A DNA stretch of 64,000 bases, taken from positions 45,549,105 through 45,613,104 of the forward strand of contig NC_133004.1 of the NCBI RefSeq assembly GCF_048564905.1. Reading direction: 5' to 3'. Origin of the DNA: Vicugna pacos (Eukaryota > Chordata > Mammalia > Artiodactyla > Camelidae). The notes beneath the pieces are model-generated. The model saw nothing but the letters and a program-made list of their open reading frames with translations. It was not told the DNA's origin and did not search any database. Positions 1-11,599 of this stretch are shown piece by piece (the first letter of the stretch is position 1; each line of letters opens with the position of its first letter). Position numbers and translations under genes: made by a program.

Positions 1-249
1 CAGGGTCTCAGGCCCGCCTGTCCGTGCGTGGTGAAAACCGGCTCGGACTGGGGGTGCCTGGGGAATCGAAGCTGTGCGCCCCGCCACCCCCGAGCAGCCT
101 GTGGTGACAGCCACCAGCCCTGGGCCAGGGTGCAGCCAGGCCCACGAGACCCCCAGAGCTGACAGCGCAGGCCTGCGTTCCCTGCGGGTCACAGACGCGC
201 ATCCATCCCACCTGCCGCAAGCCCCCCGCCCCTCCAGGGCGGGACTCAC

Positions 250-426
250 CTTGTACCTGTCCAGGAGCTTGAAGCCTAGGACGTGCTGCAGCTTCCGCAG
301 GCAGATGGGGCAGAGGTCCAGGGGCCGCCGCAGCGCCTCGTCCAGGCTGAGGGCCCCCTGCATGAGGCAGCGGAGCCACCGGCAGCTCCCCAGGCCCAGG
401 AGGTGGCAGAGCCCGTGGCAGGTGGC
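250..426 (-). CDS. AMZ1: AMZ1 coding exon 5, active-site exon with HGLCH
   Basis: Residues 258-316, ATCHGLCHLLGLGSC through LGFKLLDRYK. Zinc-ligand histidines fall at 261 and 265 and the CPIC cysteine pair follows. Residue 262 is glycine (codon on bases 412-414, GGG on the minus strand), where the family has glutamate (GAG). The acceptor is CCCGCAG and the donor GTGAGT. Confidence 0.95.
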
Positions 427-3400
427 CTGCGGGAGACGGTCCCCGCACCATGCAGCCTTGAGCCCCCACCCCCGACCCCCGGGACACCCTGGGCTCCAGG
501 GGGAGAGGCAGGCCACTGGGGTGGTGGTCCCAACGCCAGACATGCGGGGATTCACGTCCCAGCCCCGCCACGTCAGGGCTGTGTGTGACCCCAGACGGCT
601 TGGTGTCCCTGAGCCTTCGTGTCCACGCCCTGTGAGTGAAGGCTCGTCCTCATCCTTGGGAGAGCTGGACAGCATCACGGCCTGGACGCAGAGGGTCCAG
701 GGGCTGTCCCCTCACGTCCTCCTGTCTGACTCCACAGCCCAGCATCTTCCCAGAGCTTGCCAGAACCCCCAACCTCCCGTCCTCGTCCTTCCCCCACATC
801 TGCTCCGCCGCACCCACCTTGCAGCACTGGACCATCCCCAGGGCGCTGAAGCACATGGTGCGGCCTCTGTCCTGCAGGGGCGCCTCCGTGCCATCTGCTG
901 CCATGTCCACCAGGGCCGGGTCAGGGGCGCTGGGCTCCAGCTGCAGGAGTTCCCCCGAGAACCGGGCAAAGCTGCAGATGCCCACTTCTGGGGAGAGGCG
1001 GAGACAGGGGTGCCAGGGGCAGCCTCAGCTCAGGGAGCCCACGGGGAAAGCCACCCTTCAGGACGCACGGGTCCTAAAGGCCCGGCCCTGCCAGCAGGGC
1101 CCCATGACGGCAGCCCTGGGCGGGTGGCCCCTCCCGCATGGGGGGCTAGAATGTGAGTGTGCACCAGCCCCGGGCTCTGACTCACCGTGCCCGGGAAGGA
1201 ACTTGCCGAAGGTGAAGGTCCAGGCCTCCTGCGGGTACAGGTCGGACAGCGTGAGGCCCAGCACGCACAGAGCGTCCCCTGGCTTGCTGCTCTTCAGGAA
1301 AGACAAGATGCCGTCTGTGGGGACAGGCAGGGGGCCCGTGAGGAGGTGACTAGGCCCCCATCTCCCAGCCCAGGGCTCAGGGCAGGCAAACTCATCACCC
1401 TCTTCCTCTGCTGGGGACCAGCCCATCCCAAAGTCGGACACAACCTTGTGATGTCCCTGAGAAACTGTCCGACTGAGCCTGAACTCAGAGCAGCCAAGCT
1501 GCACAACGTGAAGCTGGGGCTACGGACCAGGCCCCGGGGGAAGGAGCAGCTCAGGGTGTCTGTTTCCAAAGCTGTCAGGAGAGCTGGTTTGGACAGGGTC
1601 CAGGACACCCAGTGACATCCAGGTGGCAGCAGCGAAAAGGCCACTGGGCCAGTGCGGTGGCTGCTCAAGGGAAGAGCCCCTACAGCCCCTGGCAGCAGAC
1701 GGACGGCCCCACAGATGTCGCGTCTAGTGCCTGGGACCCGTGAACACAGCACCTCATGTGGACGAAGGGACGGCCAGTGTGCTGACAGCTGTAAACCCCA
1801 TCCCCTGGGGCGGTCACGTCTCAGGCACCAGGCATTAGGACATCGCCCAGTAACTTGCTGCAGCAGCGCTGGGAGCATGAGTGCAGAGAGGGCAGGGGCG
1901 GGGATGGAGCCTTCAGGGGGACAGGAATGTGCAGGGCTTGGGGGGAACAGGCAGGGGGGCTCAGGGAGGCGGAAGCAAATACAGCCGGAGGGAAGGACTC
2001 TCACCAAGGGGTGTGGCTATGTAGCAGCAGAGAAGCAGGCTGGCAGTTGGAGGGGCCTCGGGGGCAGCGAGGGTGTTAAGACGGGAGAAGTAATAGCAGC
2101 TCCCGTGAGAGGGGACAGCGGAAGAGCTGCTGGAAGGGGTGGGAGCAGGCAGGGCGACGGGTGGAGGGCCGGGGGGCGTCCACCTGTACAACGGGGAGCA
2201 CAGGGCGGCAGGTGGGGAGGTGAGGGAGGCGTGGGAGTGCCCTTTGTATTTCCTCAGCAAAGAAAGCAAGGTTGTCATCAGAGGTTAGAGGGAGAAGACG
2301 CAAGGGCTGGGGGCACCAGGCACCCTCGAGGGTCATGGTTGTGCAGCAGGAGCTGACCACCCCAGGGTGCGTCTTCTCCAGCCGCGTTCCACTGCAGGGG
2401 AGACGGGAGCTGGATTCACCCCAGGGCAGACAGGAGGGGAGAGGAGGGGGGCAGTCAGGGCAGGGGGCAGGTCCTGGGCAGCAGGAGGGCGGCAGGACCA
2501 GAGGCAGGACTTGATGAGCTGGGGAACGGGGGTGGGGGGCAGCACTCAGGGATGTGAACACCCCAGCTGCAGAGAAGACGCGGTTGTTGGTCATAAAGGC
2601 GGAGCTCAGCGCTGCCCTACAGTGTGAGCTGCACGTGCGACTAAATTTCAAATTTTACTAATTTTAAAGTAAAACAAGCGGCTCAAATTGATTTTAATAA
2701 TGCATTGTTTTAACCTAATGCATCCAAAATCCTAACATGTAGTCAAATATTAAAAAGTTACTAAGACTGTTCAGGCGTGCACTGGGCACTCCCCACACGT
2801 CTGCGGGCTGATGGCCCCCTGCGGCCACGGGCTGCTGCCCCAGAGCCCGGGTCTCAGGGTGTGACCTGGCCTGAGACCTAGGAGGGGCCAAGGGATTTCA
2901 GCTCTTACGGTGGCGCTAACGGTGATGACTATTACAGGGGGGGTTCTGTCCCCCAAAAGACATGTCAACACCCCAATACCCAGCACCTGAGACGAGGCCT
3001 TCCTGGGGGTGGGGTTTTTAGGCCTCGTCAAGGTAAGATGAGGGCAGACTCAGTTTGTCTGGGGTCCTCACAGGAGAGACACAGACACATAGTTTCTTCC
3101 CTATGTGATGATGGAGGCAGAGATCGGAGCGGGGAGGCTGCAAGGGAGGGGACACCCAGGATGGCCGGCCACCACCAGGAGCTGGAGGAGGCGAGGAAGG
3201 TTACCCCCAACCTCAGAGCTTCAGAGGGAACAGGCCGCGCCGACACCTTGGTCTCAGAGCTCTGGTCTGCAGACCGTGGGACAGTAAGTCCACTTCTGTT
3301 GTCTTAAGCCACCCACTTGGCGGCGCTCTGTCACAGCAGCCCCAGGAAACTGACACAGTGCCCAAGCCACGTTAATCCGGCCACAAGAATTTAAACTTGC

Positions 3401-6066
3401 ATGACCTCTGGGCTCTGCCTGCTTGCTCAGCCCTCCCGGGCCCCCTTCTTTCCCAGGGGTCCATGCAGCCTCTCAGGCGTGGGGCCAGGGAACAGCGGTC
3501 CGTTCCCGAGGCGGCGGGGGTGAACAGGGCAGGAGCAACAGGTACAGCTCGTGCACCTCAGGGCTGGGGTCTCCGAGGCACCATGGCCCCTGGGGCAGCT
3601 GGGGTGGACCCTGGGCCCCCCGAGTCGGGTGGAAGCAACGGCAGGCATGATGGTGCCATGTGGTGCCACGGCCCGGCTACTGCGCCCCAGGCCCCGCTCA
3701 GATCCTCGGGGATGGGGGGAAGGCTGTGCCAGGCGAGTGACCAAACCTGCAGCCTGGGACACCCCAGCCAGGAGTCCCCGTCAACCCTAAAAACAGCGCC
3801 AGCTGCAACGCACACTACCTCCGGCTGAGGGGTAACCTGCCAAGTCGAGAGAAACACAAAGAACGGCTTCTTAAGACGTCTAAGAAGGGGGAGGCGTTGG
3901 CTCCAGGGGGCGGGGGACAAGACAAGCTGTCCCCCACGAGTGTGGTGACAGCTTGTGACGTGTGTGTATGTGAGGACTCAGAACCATACGCTCAAAGGAA
4001 GAATTTCTCTACGTGTAAATTATGCCTTGATCAAAGGGACTTTTAACAAATCAGAGAACTAATGAGAAATTAGAACCAGGGAGAGGATCAGAACTCAGAG
4101 AGACGAAGCTGAGTTGTTTCTAAGACGGGTGGAGGGGCTGGGGTGACCCTGACAACACACCCCTGCTCTGCTTGCCCCCCCAAAGGCCACACCCTGGGCG
4201 GGATGCAGACTGTGCTCCGGGGTCATCGGGGTGGCCCAGAAAAGCTGCATGCCTGTCCGAGACAGTCAGCTCCCTCAGGTGCCTGGCCTAGGAGATACAG
4301 AACCCTCTCTGGAGAAAACTTACACCATCCCAGGCCACAGATTCTTCTAAAAAAATGAGTTGAACTGACTTTTCACGTAAGACGTCCAACTAACAATCAA
4401 AAGCAAGACACACAACGAGGCAAGGCAGCCTGGACAGCATCAGCAGAAACAACACAAATGGCCGCACGGACCCGTGCTGGACTCACGGACACAGACTGGA
4501 AGGCGGCTGTGTTTGTACGTGTAAATTCGGAACCCATTTTTAGTGGGGAATTGAGCACGATAAAAAAGTGACACTGCTGATTTGAAAAAGGAACTGTGTG
4601 AAAAATAGGGCGGCAATTAGGGACTCCATGGGCTTAATGGCGCGTGAGGCGTAGCTAGAGAGAGAACTAGGGAACCAGAGGATGAAAATACTAGCGGATG
4701 GAATGTAAGGGGGAAGACCAGACGTGGCAGCGGACGGAGGAGGAGCGTGCCTCCCACTGGGATCCTCGACGGGAGGAGGAAGGGGGCAGAGGCTGAAGGA
4801 AGGCAACAGCTGAGGCCTTCCCCCAGCCGAGGGGGCATCACCCCGCTCGCCCCAGACCCGGCAGCAGCCCCTCCCCGGGGCCCTCGCTGAGGTCTCCAGC
4901 AGGTCTGACAGCCCCCAGTTCATCTGTGCCTCTCAACCAGCCTCACCCTCCAGCTGCCAGTGACCCCCGGGCACTGGGGTGGGGGCCAGGGAGAGGGTCT
5001 TCTCGACCCTTATCAAGTGCTTTGTGAAGACAGAAGGCTGGAGGAGGGCTCAGGGCCTCAGAGGTCCGCGCCACCTGCTCGGCGTGTCCTGGGGTTTTCC
5101 AGTGGACACGGGGCTGTGTGGTCAAGTCTCTGGACACTCTGGACGCCCTTGTCTTGGTTTTCCTTTCTTAAAGGGTGGGAAATAGACGTTCCCCCACCTC
5201 AGAAAAGCAGAGGGCTTCCTTCCTTCTCCTGGGCTCCTCCCTCCCACCTTCTGCCTCCAAAAAGGACCTCCTGCCGAGCGGTGGCGGCCTGCGCCTCAGC
5301 TACGCCACGCCCGCTCACCTGTGTGCAGTTGGAGCCTGTCAGAGTCCTGACTGGGGCGCGACGAGCAGTGGATGGACGCGGCCGCCACCGAGGGCAGACA
5401 CCTGACCTGCAGGCCCAGGAAGAAGGCCTCGGTGCAGCTCCGCAGATGGTCCAGGAGGGCGCTGCCCACCGGCCCCTCACTCAGATCTGGGGGCAGAGCC
5501 GAACCGTCAGCCCCAGCGGGACCCCCGGCCATGGTGCCCAGCACCCCTGGAGCCCCCGGCCACACCGGCCAGCTGGGTGACACCTGCCAGAGTGCCTCCC
5601 CTCAGATCACGTCCTGCCTGCGGCCGGGGCACAGACCCCCACCCGGTGCTGGATCCAGGCCCTTGTCTCCCCCCCTCCCCGGGCTCCCTGCCAGCCCCAG
5701 GCCGCCGCCCCCCAGGTCCTCACCACCTGCTGCCTGGGGCCCACGCCCACACCCGCGGGCACCTATGGGCTGCAGGTAAATGTGCCTCTGCGTCGGGCCC
5801 TGCTTCCGGGGCGGCAGGGCGGCGTGGAAGGCCTCGAAGTCCTCGGGGGCCTCGGGGCGGCTGAGGAGCCAGTCGAAGGCCGAGCGGATGAGCAGCGTGC
5901 GGAAGAGCGTCCTGCGGGGGTTGTAGGCCTCGGCCAGGAAGAGCCTCTCGGCCGGGGAGAAGGCAGACGCGTAGAGCTGCTGCAGCGCCGGGTCGGTGGA
6001 CACCAGGGCATCCTTCAGGGCCCGGGGCCCGAAGCTGAACTCCTCGGCCGGCCGGCACTGCAGCAT
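250..6066 (-). CDS. AMZ1: AMZ1, archaemetzincin-1 (partial, coding exons 1-5)
   Basis: AMZ1 belongs to the archaemetzincins, putative zinc metallopeptidases whose motif is HExxHxxGxx(H/N)C followed by several cysteines. Five exons (5763-6066, 5319-5486, 1186-1314, 818-987, 250-426) join in frame to 316 codons that match the human protein as I remember it from its first residue. The start at 6066 was chosen because it gives the family N-terminus MLQCRP; another in-frame ATG lies five codons upstream at 6081. The rest of human AMZ1 (about 500 residues) is encoded by a final exon that would lie left of base 1. The active-site motif in exon 5 reads HGLCHLLGLGSC, so the catalytic glutamate is a glycine, while both histidines and the later CPIC pair remain. 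The exon 1 donor is weak. Either the copy is a genuine pseudo-protease, or one base is wrong. Gene identity is certain; activity is doubtful. Confidence 0.95.
818..987 (-). CDS. AMZ1: AMZ1 coding exon 4
   Basis: Residues 201-257, EVGICSFARFSGE through CFSALGMVQCCK. The acceptor is CCCCAG and the donor GTGGGT; it ends in phase 0. These residues lead straight into the metzincin motif. Confidence 0.95.
1186..1314 (-). CDS. AMZ1: AMZ1 coding exon 3
   Basis: Residues 158-200, DGILSFLKSSKPGDA through FGKFLPGH. The acceptor is CCCACAG and the donor GTGAGT. It is separated from exon 2 by a 4-kb intron that holds an MLT1-type LTR fossil. Confidence 0.95.
1315..5318 (-). other. AMZ1: AMZ1 intron 2
   Basis: This long intron has no coding exon that I can see. 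It holds a GC-rich, purine-biased stretch (about 1.85-2.5 kb), an AT-rich patch near 2640-2765, an MLT1-type LTR at about 2930-3360, and a possible ancient L1 tail near 3950-4060. The rest is unrecognised. Confidence 0.7.
2930..3361 (+). mobile_element. MLT1-type solo LTR (ERVL-MaLR fossil)
   Basis: The order of landmarks matches an MLT1A-like LTR: a C-run with 'caaaagacat' at the left, 'gatgatggaggcagagat' in the middle, and 'ttgtcttaagccaccca' with 'gaaactgacaca' at the right end. Only the LTR is seen, with no internal part. It is old and strongly diverged, of general placental-mammal age. Confidence 0.65.
5319..5486 (-). CDS. AMZ1: AMZ1 coding exon 2
   Basis: Residues 102-157, DLSEGPVG through DSDRLQLHT. 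The acceptor is CCCCCAG and the donor GTGAGC; phase 1 at both ends fits its neighbours exactly. Confidence 0.94.
5763..6066 (-). CDS. AMZ1: AMZ1 coding exon 1
   Basis: Residues 1-101 plus one base, MLQCRPAEEFSFG through HIYLQPI. It lies in a GC-rich block. The donor is GTGCCC, which is weak, and a better GTGAGG donor lies 39 bases downstream in frame. A plausible acceptor upstream, CCCGCAG with the exon starting near 6203, suggests this exon begins with 5' UTR. Confidence 0.93.
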
Positions 6067-7299
6067 GACGGGCCCGGCCACCCCGCGGAGGCCCCACTGC
6101 TGCCCGCGCGCCGCCCGGCCAGGCCGCGAGCTGGTCCGGAGCCCCCGCTGTGTCGGGCCTTCTCAGCAGCGAGCGGCTCCGACGCCTCCAGGCCCGTGGG
6201 CACCTGCGGGGACATGCGGCTGAGCCCTCAGCCCCTCCCTCTGCCTGGGGAAGGGGCTTCGCGGGGGCGGTGCCCCAGGACCCTGCACTTCCACCCAGCG
6301 GGGCAGGGCCGCCGCTCCCTCCTCCTCCCCCTCCTCCCGAAGGCCAAGGCCTCTGCGAGCACTGAGTGTGGGGAAGGGTCCCCGCCCCTGCGGCCTGCAG
6401 CCACGAAGCACGTTTCCGTGGTAACCCATGCGGACAGCACCCAGCCTCCACCGTCCCACCTGACTCCTCCGAGCCCTCAAAGGGAGACCACCCCACCCTT
6501 GTGCTGAGCGCCTGTAAAACCCGAGGGGCCCCTCCACCAGGACTCTAGCAGCCCCTGACCCCTCTGTGACCACCAAGTGCACCCTGCTGCCTGGGCCACC
6601 TCAGCACCTGCAGCCACCAGCTTTCCCGGAAGGGGCCCCGTGGGCCGGTGGAGGGGGCCATGGTCCCCACGTCCATGCGGCCAGGCCAGCCGAGGGGAAG
6701 AGGGCAGGCCCTGTGTTGCCAGACCCAGAAGCTTGCTGGGACGTGCGAGGGGCAGGCACACACCAACCACAGGAACTATAAATAGGGAGACGCTGCAAAG
6801 CCACAAAGAGCACATCAACCGCAGCAGAGAGCAGACGGGGAGAGGAGACACGGAGGGCTGGGGGGACGGTGACAGAGTGGGTTTCCTCCCAAACCAGGCG
6901 CACAGTCCGTGTGTTAATCAGAAACAGCGCCCCTCCCACCACACACCTGAAAAGCCCCGGGAAGGGACGGGTAGCTGGGGGTTCGTCTTATCCAAAGGTA
7001 CCCGGCTGGCGGGGGAGGGGGGCCTCCCTCCCGATGGCGGGGAGGGGCGGCGGGGGAGAACAAGGCGGAGAAGAGAAGGTGCGCAAGCACCAGGAGAGCA
7101 GGATGAGGCGCCGCGCTCCGCGCAGCCCCGACTCAGAATCAGGCCAGACGCGCCTGCCCTGTCTCTGCAGAAAACGGAGTCGCGAGGCCTCCCAGCCCGA
7201 GCTGGGAAACAGGAACAACCTTGTTTTCGTGGGAAGAATGAAGAATTGAGCCTGTGCTGCCTTTAGCTAACCCCAGTTTAAAATGTTCATCCAGAAAAT

Positions 7300-7540
7300 A
7301 AATTCACATGTGTGTACTCATGCGTGCACCTATGTGTACATGTGTGCGTGAACAGACATGTGAACATGGGCACGTGTTCATGTAAAGAGGAAAACTGGGG
7401 TACGTGTAATTTATAAATCTTCCTCTGGAAAAGTACATGCTTAATTTTTCCAGGGATGTTTTACACATATGTGCATACGTGTTATATACATAGTGTGTGT
7501 GTGTGTATAACACACACACGTACACACACAGGTGTATTTT
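7300..7540. repeat. TG/CA-rich microsatellite tract
   Basis: Interrupted alternating purine-pyrimidine runs (tgtgtgtgtgtgtat, acacacacacgtacacacaca) span the tract. It is low-complexity and length-variable in nature. Confidence 0.8.
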
Positions 7541-7599
7541 TTCAGTTAAGTACTGACTGAGCTGAGTGGAGGGGAACCAGGATTGAATGCCTACTGAGA

Positions 7600-8036
7600 T
7601 CCCTACCAATAGAGAGCTTTACGTATTTCTTTCCACCGATACATTTCACAAGTTTAATATCCAATTGTGTGTGCAATCTCATATCCCCTTGACATAGTAT
7701 ATTTCGAGTGTTTTCCCAAATCCTTGAACAGTCTATTAAAAATGCTGTTTTGGCGGGGAGGGTATAGCTCAGGGCTAGAGCACATGCTTAGCGTGCACAA
7801 GACCCTGGGTTCAATCCCCAGTACCTCTATTTAAAAAAAAAAAAAAGCTAATTTGAATGGCTGGCCAAAAACGCCGCAGTGAGCCTCGTTGCAGGTCCGT
7901 GTCTCCATTTCCTCAGGAGAGATTCCCAGAAGACACTGCTGTGGACGTTTAAGGAATCTCAATCTGTACGGCCAACTGCCTTCCAGAAAGGTCGCACCGA
8001 CGTGCAAGCCCATCGCCCGTCCAATTTGTAAGTGGT
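7600..8036 (-). mobile_element. Ancient L1 (L1M-type) 3' fragment split by a SINE
   Basis: The flanks of the SINE read like the reverse complement of an old L1 3' region ('agattcccagaagac', 'ggccaactgccttccagaaag'). Assignment is by remembered consensus only. Confidence 0.4.
7752..7846 (+). mobile_element. Vic-1-type tRNA-derived SINE (camelid)
   Basis: The head 'gggtatagctcagggctaga' carries the pol III A box and 'gggttcaatccccagtacc' the B box, followed by a 14-base A-tail. Family members are tRNA-Ala derived and typical of camelids. It is inserted in an older L1 piece; I found no clear target-site duplication. Confidence 0.88.
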
Positions 8037-8084
8037 CAGCAAGAGCACTGAGCACCCCCACGACGTTCCAGGCGGGGCTTCCTC

Positions 8085-8215
8085 ACGTTAATGCCTTGGG
8101 GAGTGGGGACAGTCATTCCCACTTTCCAGAGAGTGAAACTGAGGCAGAGTAAGGTTAAAACTAACTTAACCAAAGCCACACAGCTCGTAAGCACCAGAGA
8201 CGGGATTGGAACACA
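8085..8215 (+). repeat. MIR SINE fossil
   Basis: It keeps the MIR core order: 'cccactttccagagagtga', 'aactgaggcagagtaaggtt' and 'gccacacagctcgtaagc'. Confidence 0.75.
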
Positions 8216-8584
8216 CCGATGTTCCAGCCCCCTGGTCCCCGTCACTGGAGGCAGCGGGTCCCCACCTTCTCGGGACCCCGGCCCAGACCTCCCTCCCTGT
8301 CCCAGACTCTAGGGCAACGTGGACAGTTCGCAATGGGATAAACAATGGCTCCTGGGCTGTAGGGAAAACACCAGACACCTGAGGACCAAATCACTTGGCA
8401 TCAGGAAGGACCACAGTGGCGACTTCTCTGGAGGCCAGGGAACGCATGACCAGGAGGTCATGGGCTGGGCAGGGTCTGAGGGCAGGAGCCCCCGTGGCCT
8501 CCTTCCCTCGTCCGCCCCATAGTCACTGAGTGCCCACTCACCCGTGGGGCGGCCAGCACCCACGGACAACACGGACAGAGGTCC

Positions 8585-8790
8585 CTGGCCTCATGGCGCA
8601 TTAAGTCTACGTAAGGCGTAAGGCGGTGAAGACAGATGCTGTCCTGCGTGTTAGAAGGTGTTAAATGCTACTGGAAGGGGGAAGGGCAGAGCAGGGGTGG
8701 GGGTCAGGAGGGCCAGGGCTGCACTGCCATTTTCAAGAGGGTGACCAGACAGGGCTTCCCTGAGCAGACTGGAAAGAGGGAGCCAGGCAG
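8585..8790 (+). repeat. Ancient interspersed repeat, family unresolved
   Basis: The order 'ggcctcatggcgcattaa', a purine-rich middle and 'cagggcttccctgagcaga' resembles an old, widespread mammalian repeat that also appears at 39.5 kb and 59.3 kb. The family name is not certain. Confidence 0.35.
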
Positions 8791-9684
8791 GGGGTCTGAA
8801 AGGAGAGTCCCAGCGGAGGAGCACGTGCAAGGCCCTGCTGCGCGCACATGCGTGTATGCATACGTCACACAGACTCAGAGACTGTCCCCAGAGCTCTGGC
8901 CTCCCCCTGAGCTAAGAGCGGAGGGCGGTGTGAGCTGAGTGGTACTGCAGGCCAAGCTCTAGGAGCCCCTCCTCCCTGGCTGACCAGGCACCCCTCCAGC
9001 AAGCTTTGGGAGCGGGTAGTGGGCTGTGGGCTCCTCGCCGCCCAGGACCCAGGGGCCAGGCACAGAGAGGCATGCAGGAACCCCTGAGGAGCGAGCGCCC
9101 CGCAGGCCAGTATGGACTTGGCCCTCTGACCTTCGATCCCACGGTGCCTCAGTTTCCCCCCAGACAGAAGGGCTCGGTGCTGCCTGCCTTCCTCACCCAG
9201 AGCGAGGCTGGACCAAGCAGAGAGGAGCAGGTACCAGCTCCCATCTGAGGTCAACCCTGAGCCTTGGGACCTGCCTTGAGCACCTGACATCACAGCATCT
9301 CAAGACCGACTTTTGTCTCTAGATGCGGGTCACGCGACCCTGCGTGTGTGCCCCTGGCTTGCCCTAGACCCTTGGCTCACAGACACCTCCCCGCAGCGAG
9401 CTGGAGGCCTCCCCGGTCCGATGTTCCCTGGGGTCACAGCCGGCTCAGAATTACTTTCTGTAACTGAGCGTGGCCTATAAATCACTTCTCTGGGGCCGCT
9501 TCAGGCCGCCGGATGCCCGGAGGGTCTGTCACAGCTTCCTAAAGAGGCAGAAATGGGACAGACGCTGACCTCTGAGGGCGTCCACCCTGCAGGTCCTCCG
9601 CCCGTAACCCCAAGGTCACCCCTGGACGCAACACCTCGTCTGAACCTGCAGCTTCCTGAAACATGGCTATCAGCAGTCACACGT

Positions 9685-9780
9685 CTCATAGGTGAGACGA
9701 TGGAGGTTCAGAGAGGGGAGGCCGCTTGCCCAGGATTGCACAGCTTACCAGGATTCAGACACGGGACTCCTGGCTCCCGA
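9685..9780 (+). repeat. MIR SINE fossil
   Basis: 'gacgatggaggttcagagag', 'ttgcccaggattgcacagct' and 'ccaggattcagacacgggac' follow the MIR core and 3' half. Confidence 0.75.
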
Positions 9781-10479
9781 CAGAGAGGGAAGGAAGACAG
9801 TCAAAGGCAGGAAAAATCAGTCTGTCTAGTTTCACTCTGGGCCTCGTTTACAGGACCTTATCCTGCCCCTGAAGGTTCTCTCTGGCCAGGGCCCACTGCC
9901 CCTCATCACACAGACCCCACTCGGGGCTTCATTGTAGGCAGACCCCCCAGCACCCCAGCCACGCAGAAACCCAAAGAGCTCAGAAGCGGCCCCGTTAGCC
10001 CTGGACCAACACAGGCTGGCGGTCAGTGGGAGGACAGGCTCCAGACTGGGCCCCAGGGTGCGTGGGTCCCCGTCCGTCCACGCAGGCCTGGCTCTCTCTG
10101 CGTCCGGGGTGCAATGTCTGTCTGCCCAGAGAGCATTTCCTTTCAAGATGCCCGGCTGGCCACACTCTCTTCCTGGGCCACTAAGAGAAACTCCCGCCCG
10201 ACCCGCCCTGCAAGGTCATTTCTGCACAGGATCGCCGCTCACACAGGAACAGCAGCTGGACGTGAGCAGAGACCGAGACTGAGTCCCAGGCTGCAGGTGC
10301 CGTGGGAGGGAGCCACAGCCAGAGCAAGGCGTGTCCCAGCCCTTTCCTGCACTTGCCAACCTGTCAATCTTGGCAACCGTGAAGGCTCCGGAAGGGAGAC
10401 CTCCAAAACCGGGCTCCAGATCTGTCCCTCCCACTCCTCTGCACACGACTGTGGGGCAGCAGGTGCTGTGCACAGGACG

Positions 10480-10640
10480 CCAGCCATGTGCCTCAGCCCC
10501 ACCTGTATCGTCTCATTCGAGATGCACAATCTTGTGACGTTGCAGGTGCTGTTAAGGTGCCCATGTCTCGGATGGAGAAACTGAGGCCGTGTTCACACTG
10601 ATGGGCAGCAACCAGGCCCAATTTCAAAGCCAGCCATGCC
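10480..10640 (+). repeat. MIR SINE fossil
   Basis: 'tcgtctcattcgagatg' followed by 'tcggatggagaaactgaggc' matches the MIR pattern, diverged. Confidence 0.6.
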
Positions 10641-11599
10641 CCACACTGGAGCTGGAACGCTTAACGTGCTAATGGGCTTCCAGAAGCAGAGCTGGTCTCA
10701 GCATAAACAAACGGTGGGATGTCTCTGCCCTGCTGCTGTTAACACTGGGGCTGTGGCCAAATTTTCCAGCCCCCCGTCCCTTTCCCTGGGGTGCCCGCAT
10801 CCCCCTCACCTATCTGCTGTCCTACCCACAGGCCAAGGAAGGGCATGTGCTTGGTACTGCAGAAAGGGCAGGCTGCCCCAAACCCCTCAGCCCAGGCACC
10901 TGTTTCCCCATCCGACTGGACAGATGCCCCAGACTTCAGCAAGAAAGCATGCTCTGACTCTTGTTATTCTGAATGCACTTTGCAAAACATCCCAGCAGCT
11001 GCGTCAAGCGAGCTATTCATGACTGTCTGCCTTCTGAGCAGCCCCATGCGGAGATGTGAGGGGTCTGGGTTTCACACTTCCCAGAGGTTTCCATTTGCTA
11101 GGAGGGGAAATGAGGGCTTCGACCTCAGCAGGACAGACCCCTGCTTCCTGTCTCAGCTGCCCTCACCTGCAAACGCTGACTGCCCCCCCCACACACAGTT
11201 TCCTTCCCAGTGACCCATCCTTCTCCTCCCGACCCCGGCAGCATTCCTTCTCAAGTCGGCATCTCTGTGCTGCTCCACGCCCTGCTTTTCCTCAACATAA
11301 AACAGCGACAGGCCTCCTTCTCCACCAATACCTGGCTGGTCCCCGCACCTCCAGGCTCCCTGGGAGTACCTCACCTGGACCAGCCAGGAAATGCCCTCTT
11401 TCCCTGCCTGGCCCTGGGCTCTCCCATGGCTGTTTGCTCCCCTCGCCTGGATGGAGAACAGCCCTCAGGTCGCCCTCCCCTGGGGAGCAGATGGCCGGGA
11501 AGGGTCACAGAGCCCCTTTGCTCCCCGGGGCTCCCCTCTGCAAGGCCCAGGCTGGGAAGCCCCGACCCTGGCGCCAAGCATGGAACGCGGTACTGCACC

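Larger units (their letters stand above)
5300..6110. promoter_or_regulatory. GC-rich CpG-dense block over AMZ1 exons 1-2
   Basis: The coding exons and the short intron between them are very GC-rich with many CpG dinucleotides. It could be an intragenic CpG island or a proximal promoter. No core promoter element was identified. Confidence 0.4.

Noticed and set aside
1-249. Possible final AMZ1 exon at the left edge.
   Set aside because: No minus-strand frame here resembles the AMZ1 C-terminus (RLYTWTQA region), so it is intron; the last exon must lie outside the window.
6067-6081. Upstream in-frame ATG giving AMZ1 an MAGPV leader.
   Set aside because: The known protein starts at MLQCRP, five codons later; without transcript data the downstream start is the better choice.
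7752-7830. A possible tRNA gene with A and B boxes.
   Set aside because: The sequence continues into an A-tail, the same unit recurs at 42.2 and 47.1 kb, and the cloverleaf is degraded; it is a tRNA-derived SINE.
9553-10584. A 343-codon open frame on the plus strand.
   Set aside because: It crosses two MIR fossils, resembles no protein I know, and lies in GC-rich DNA where long chance frames are common.
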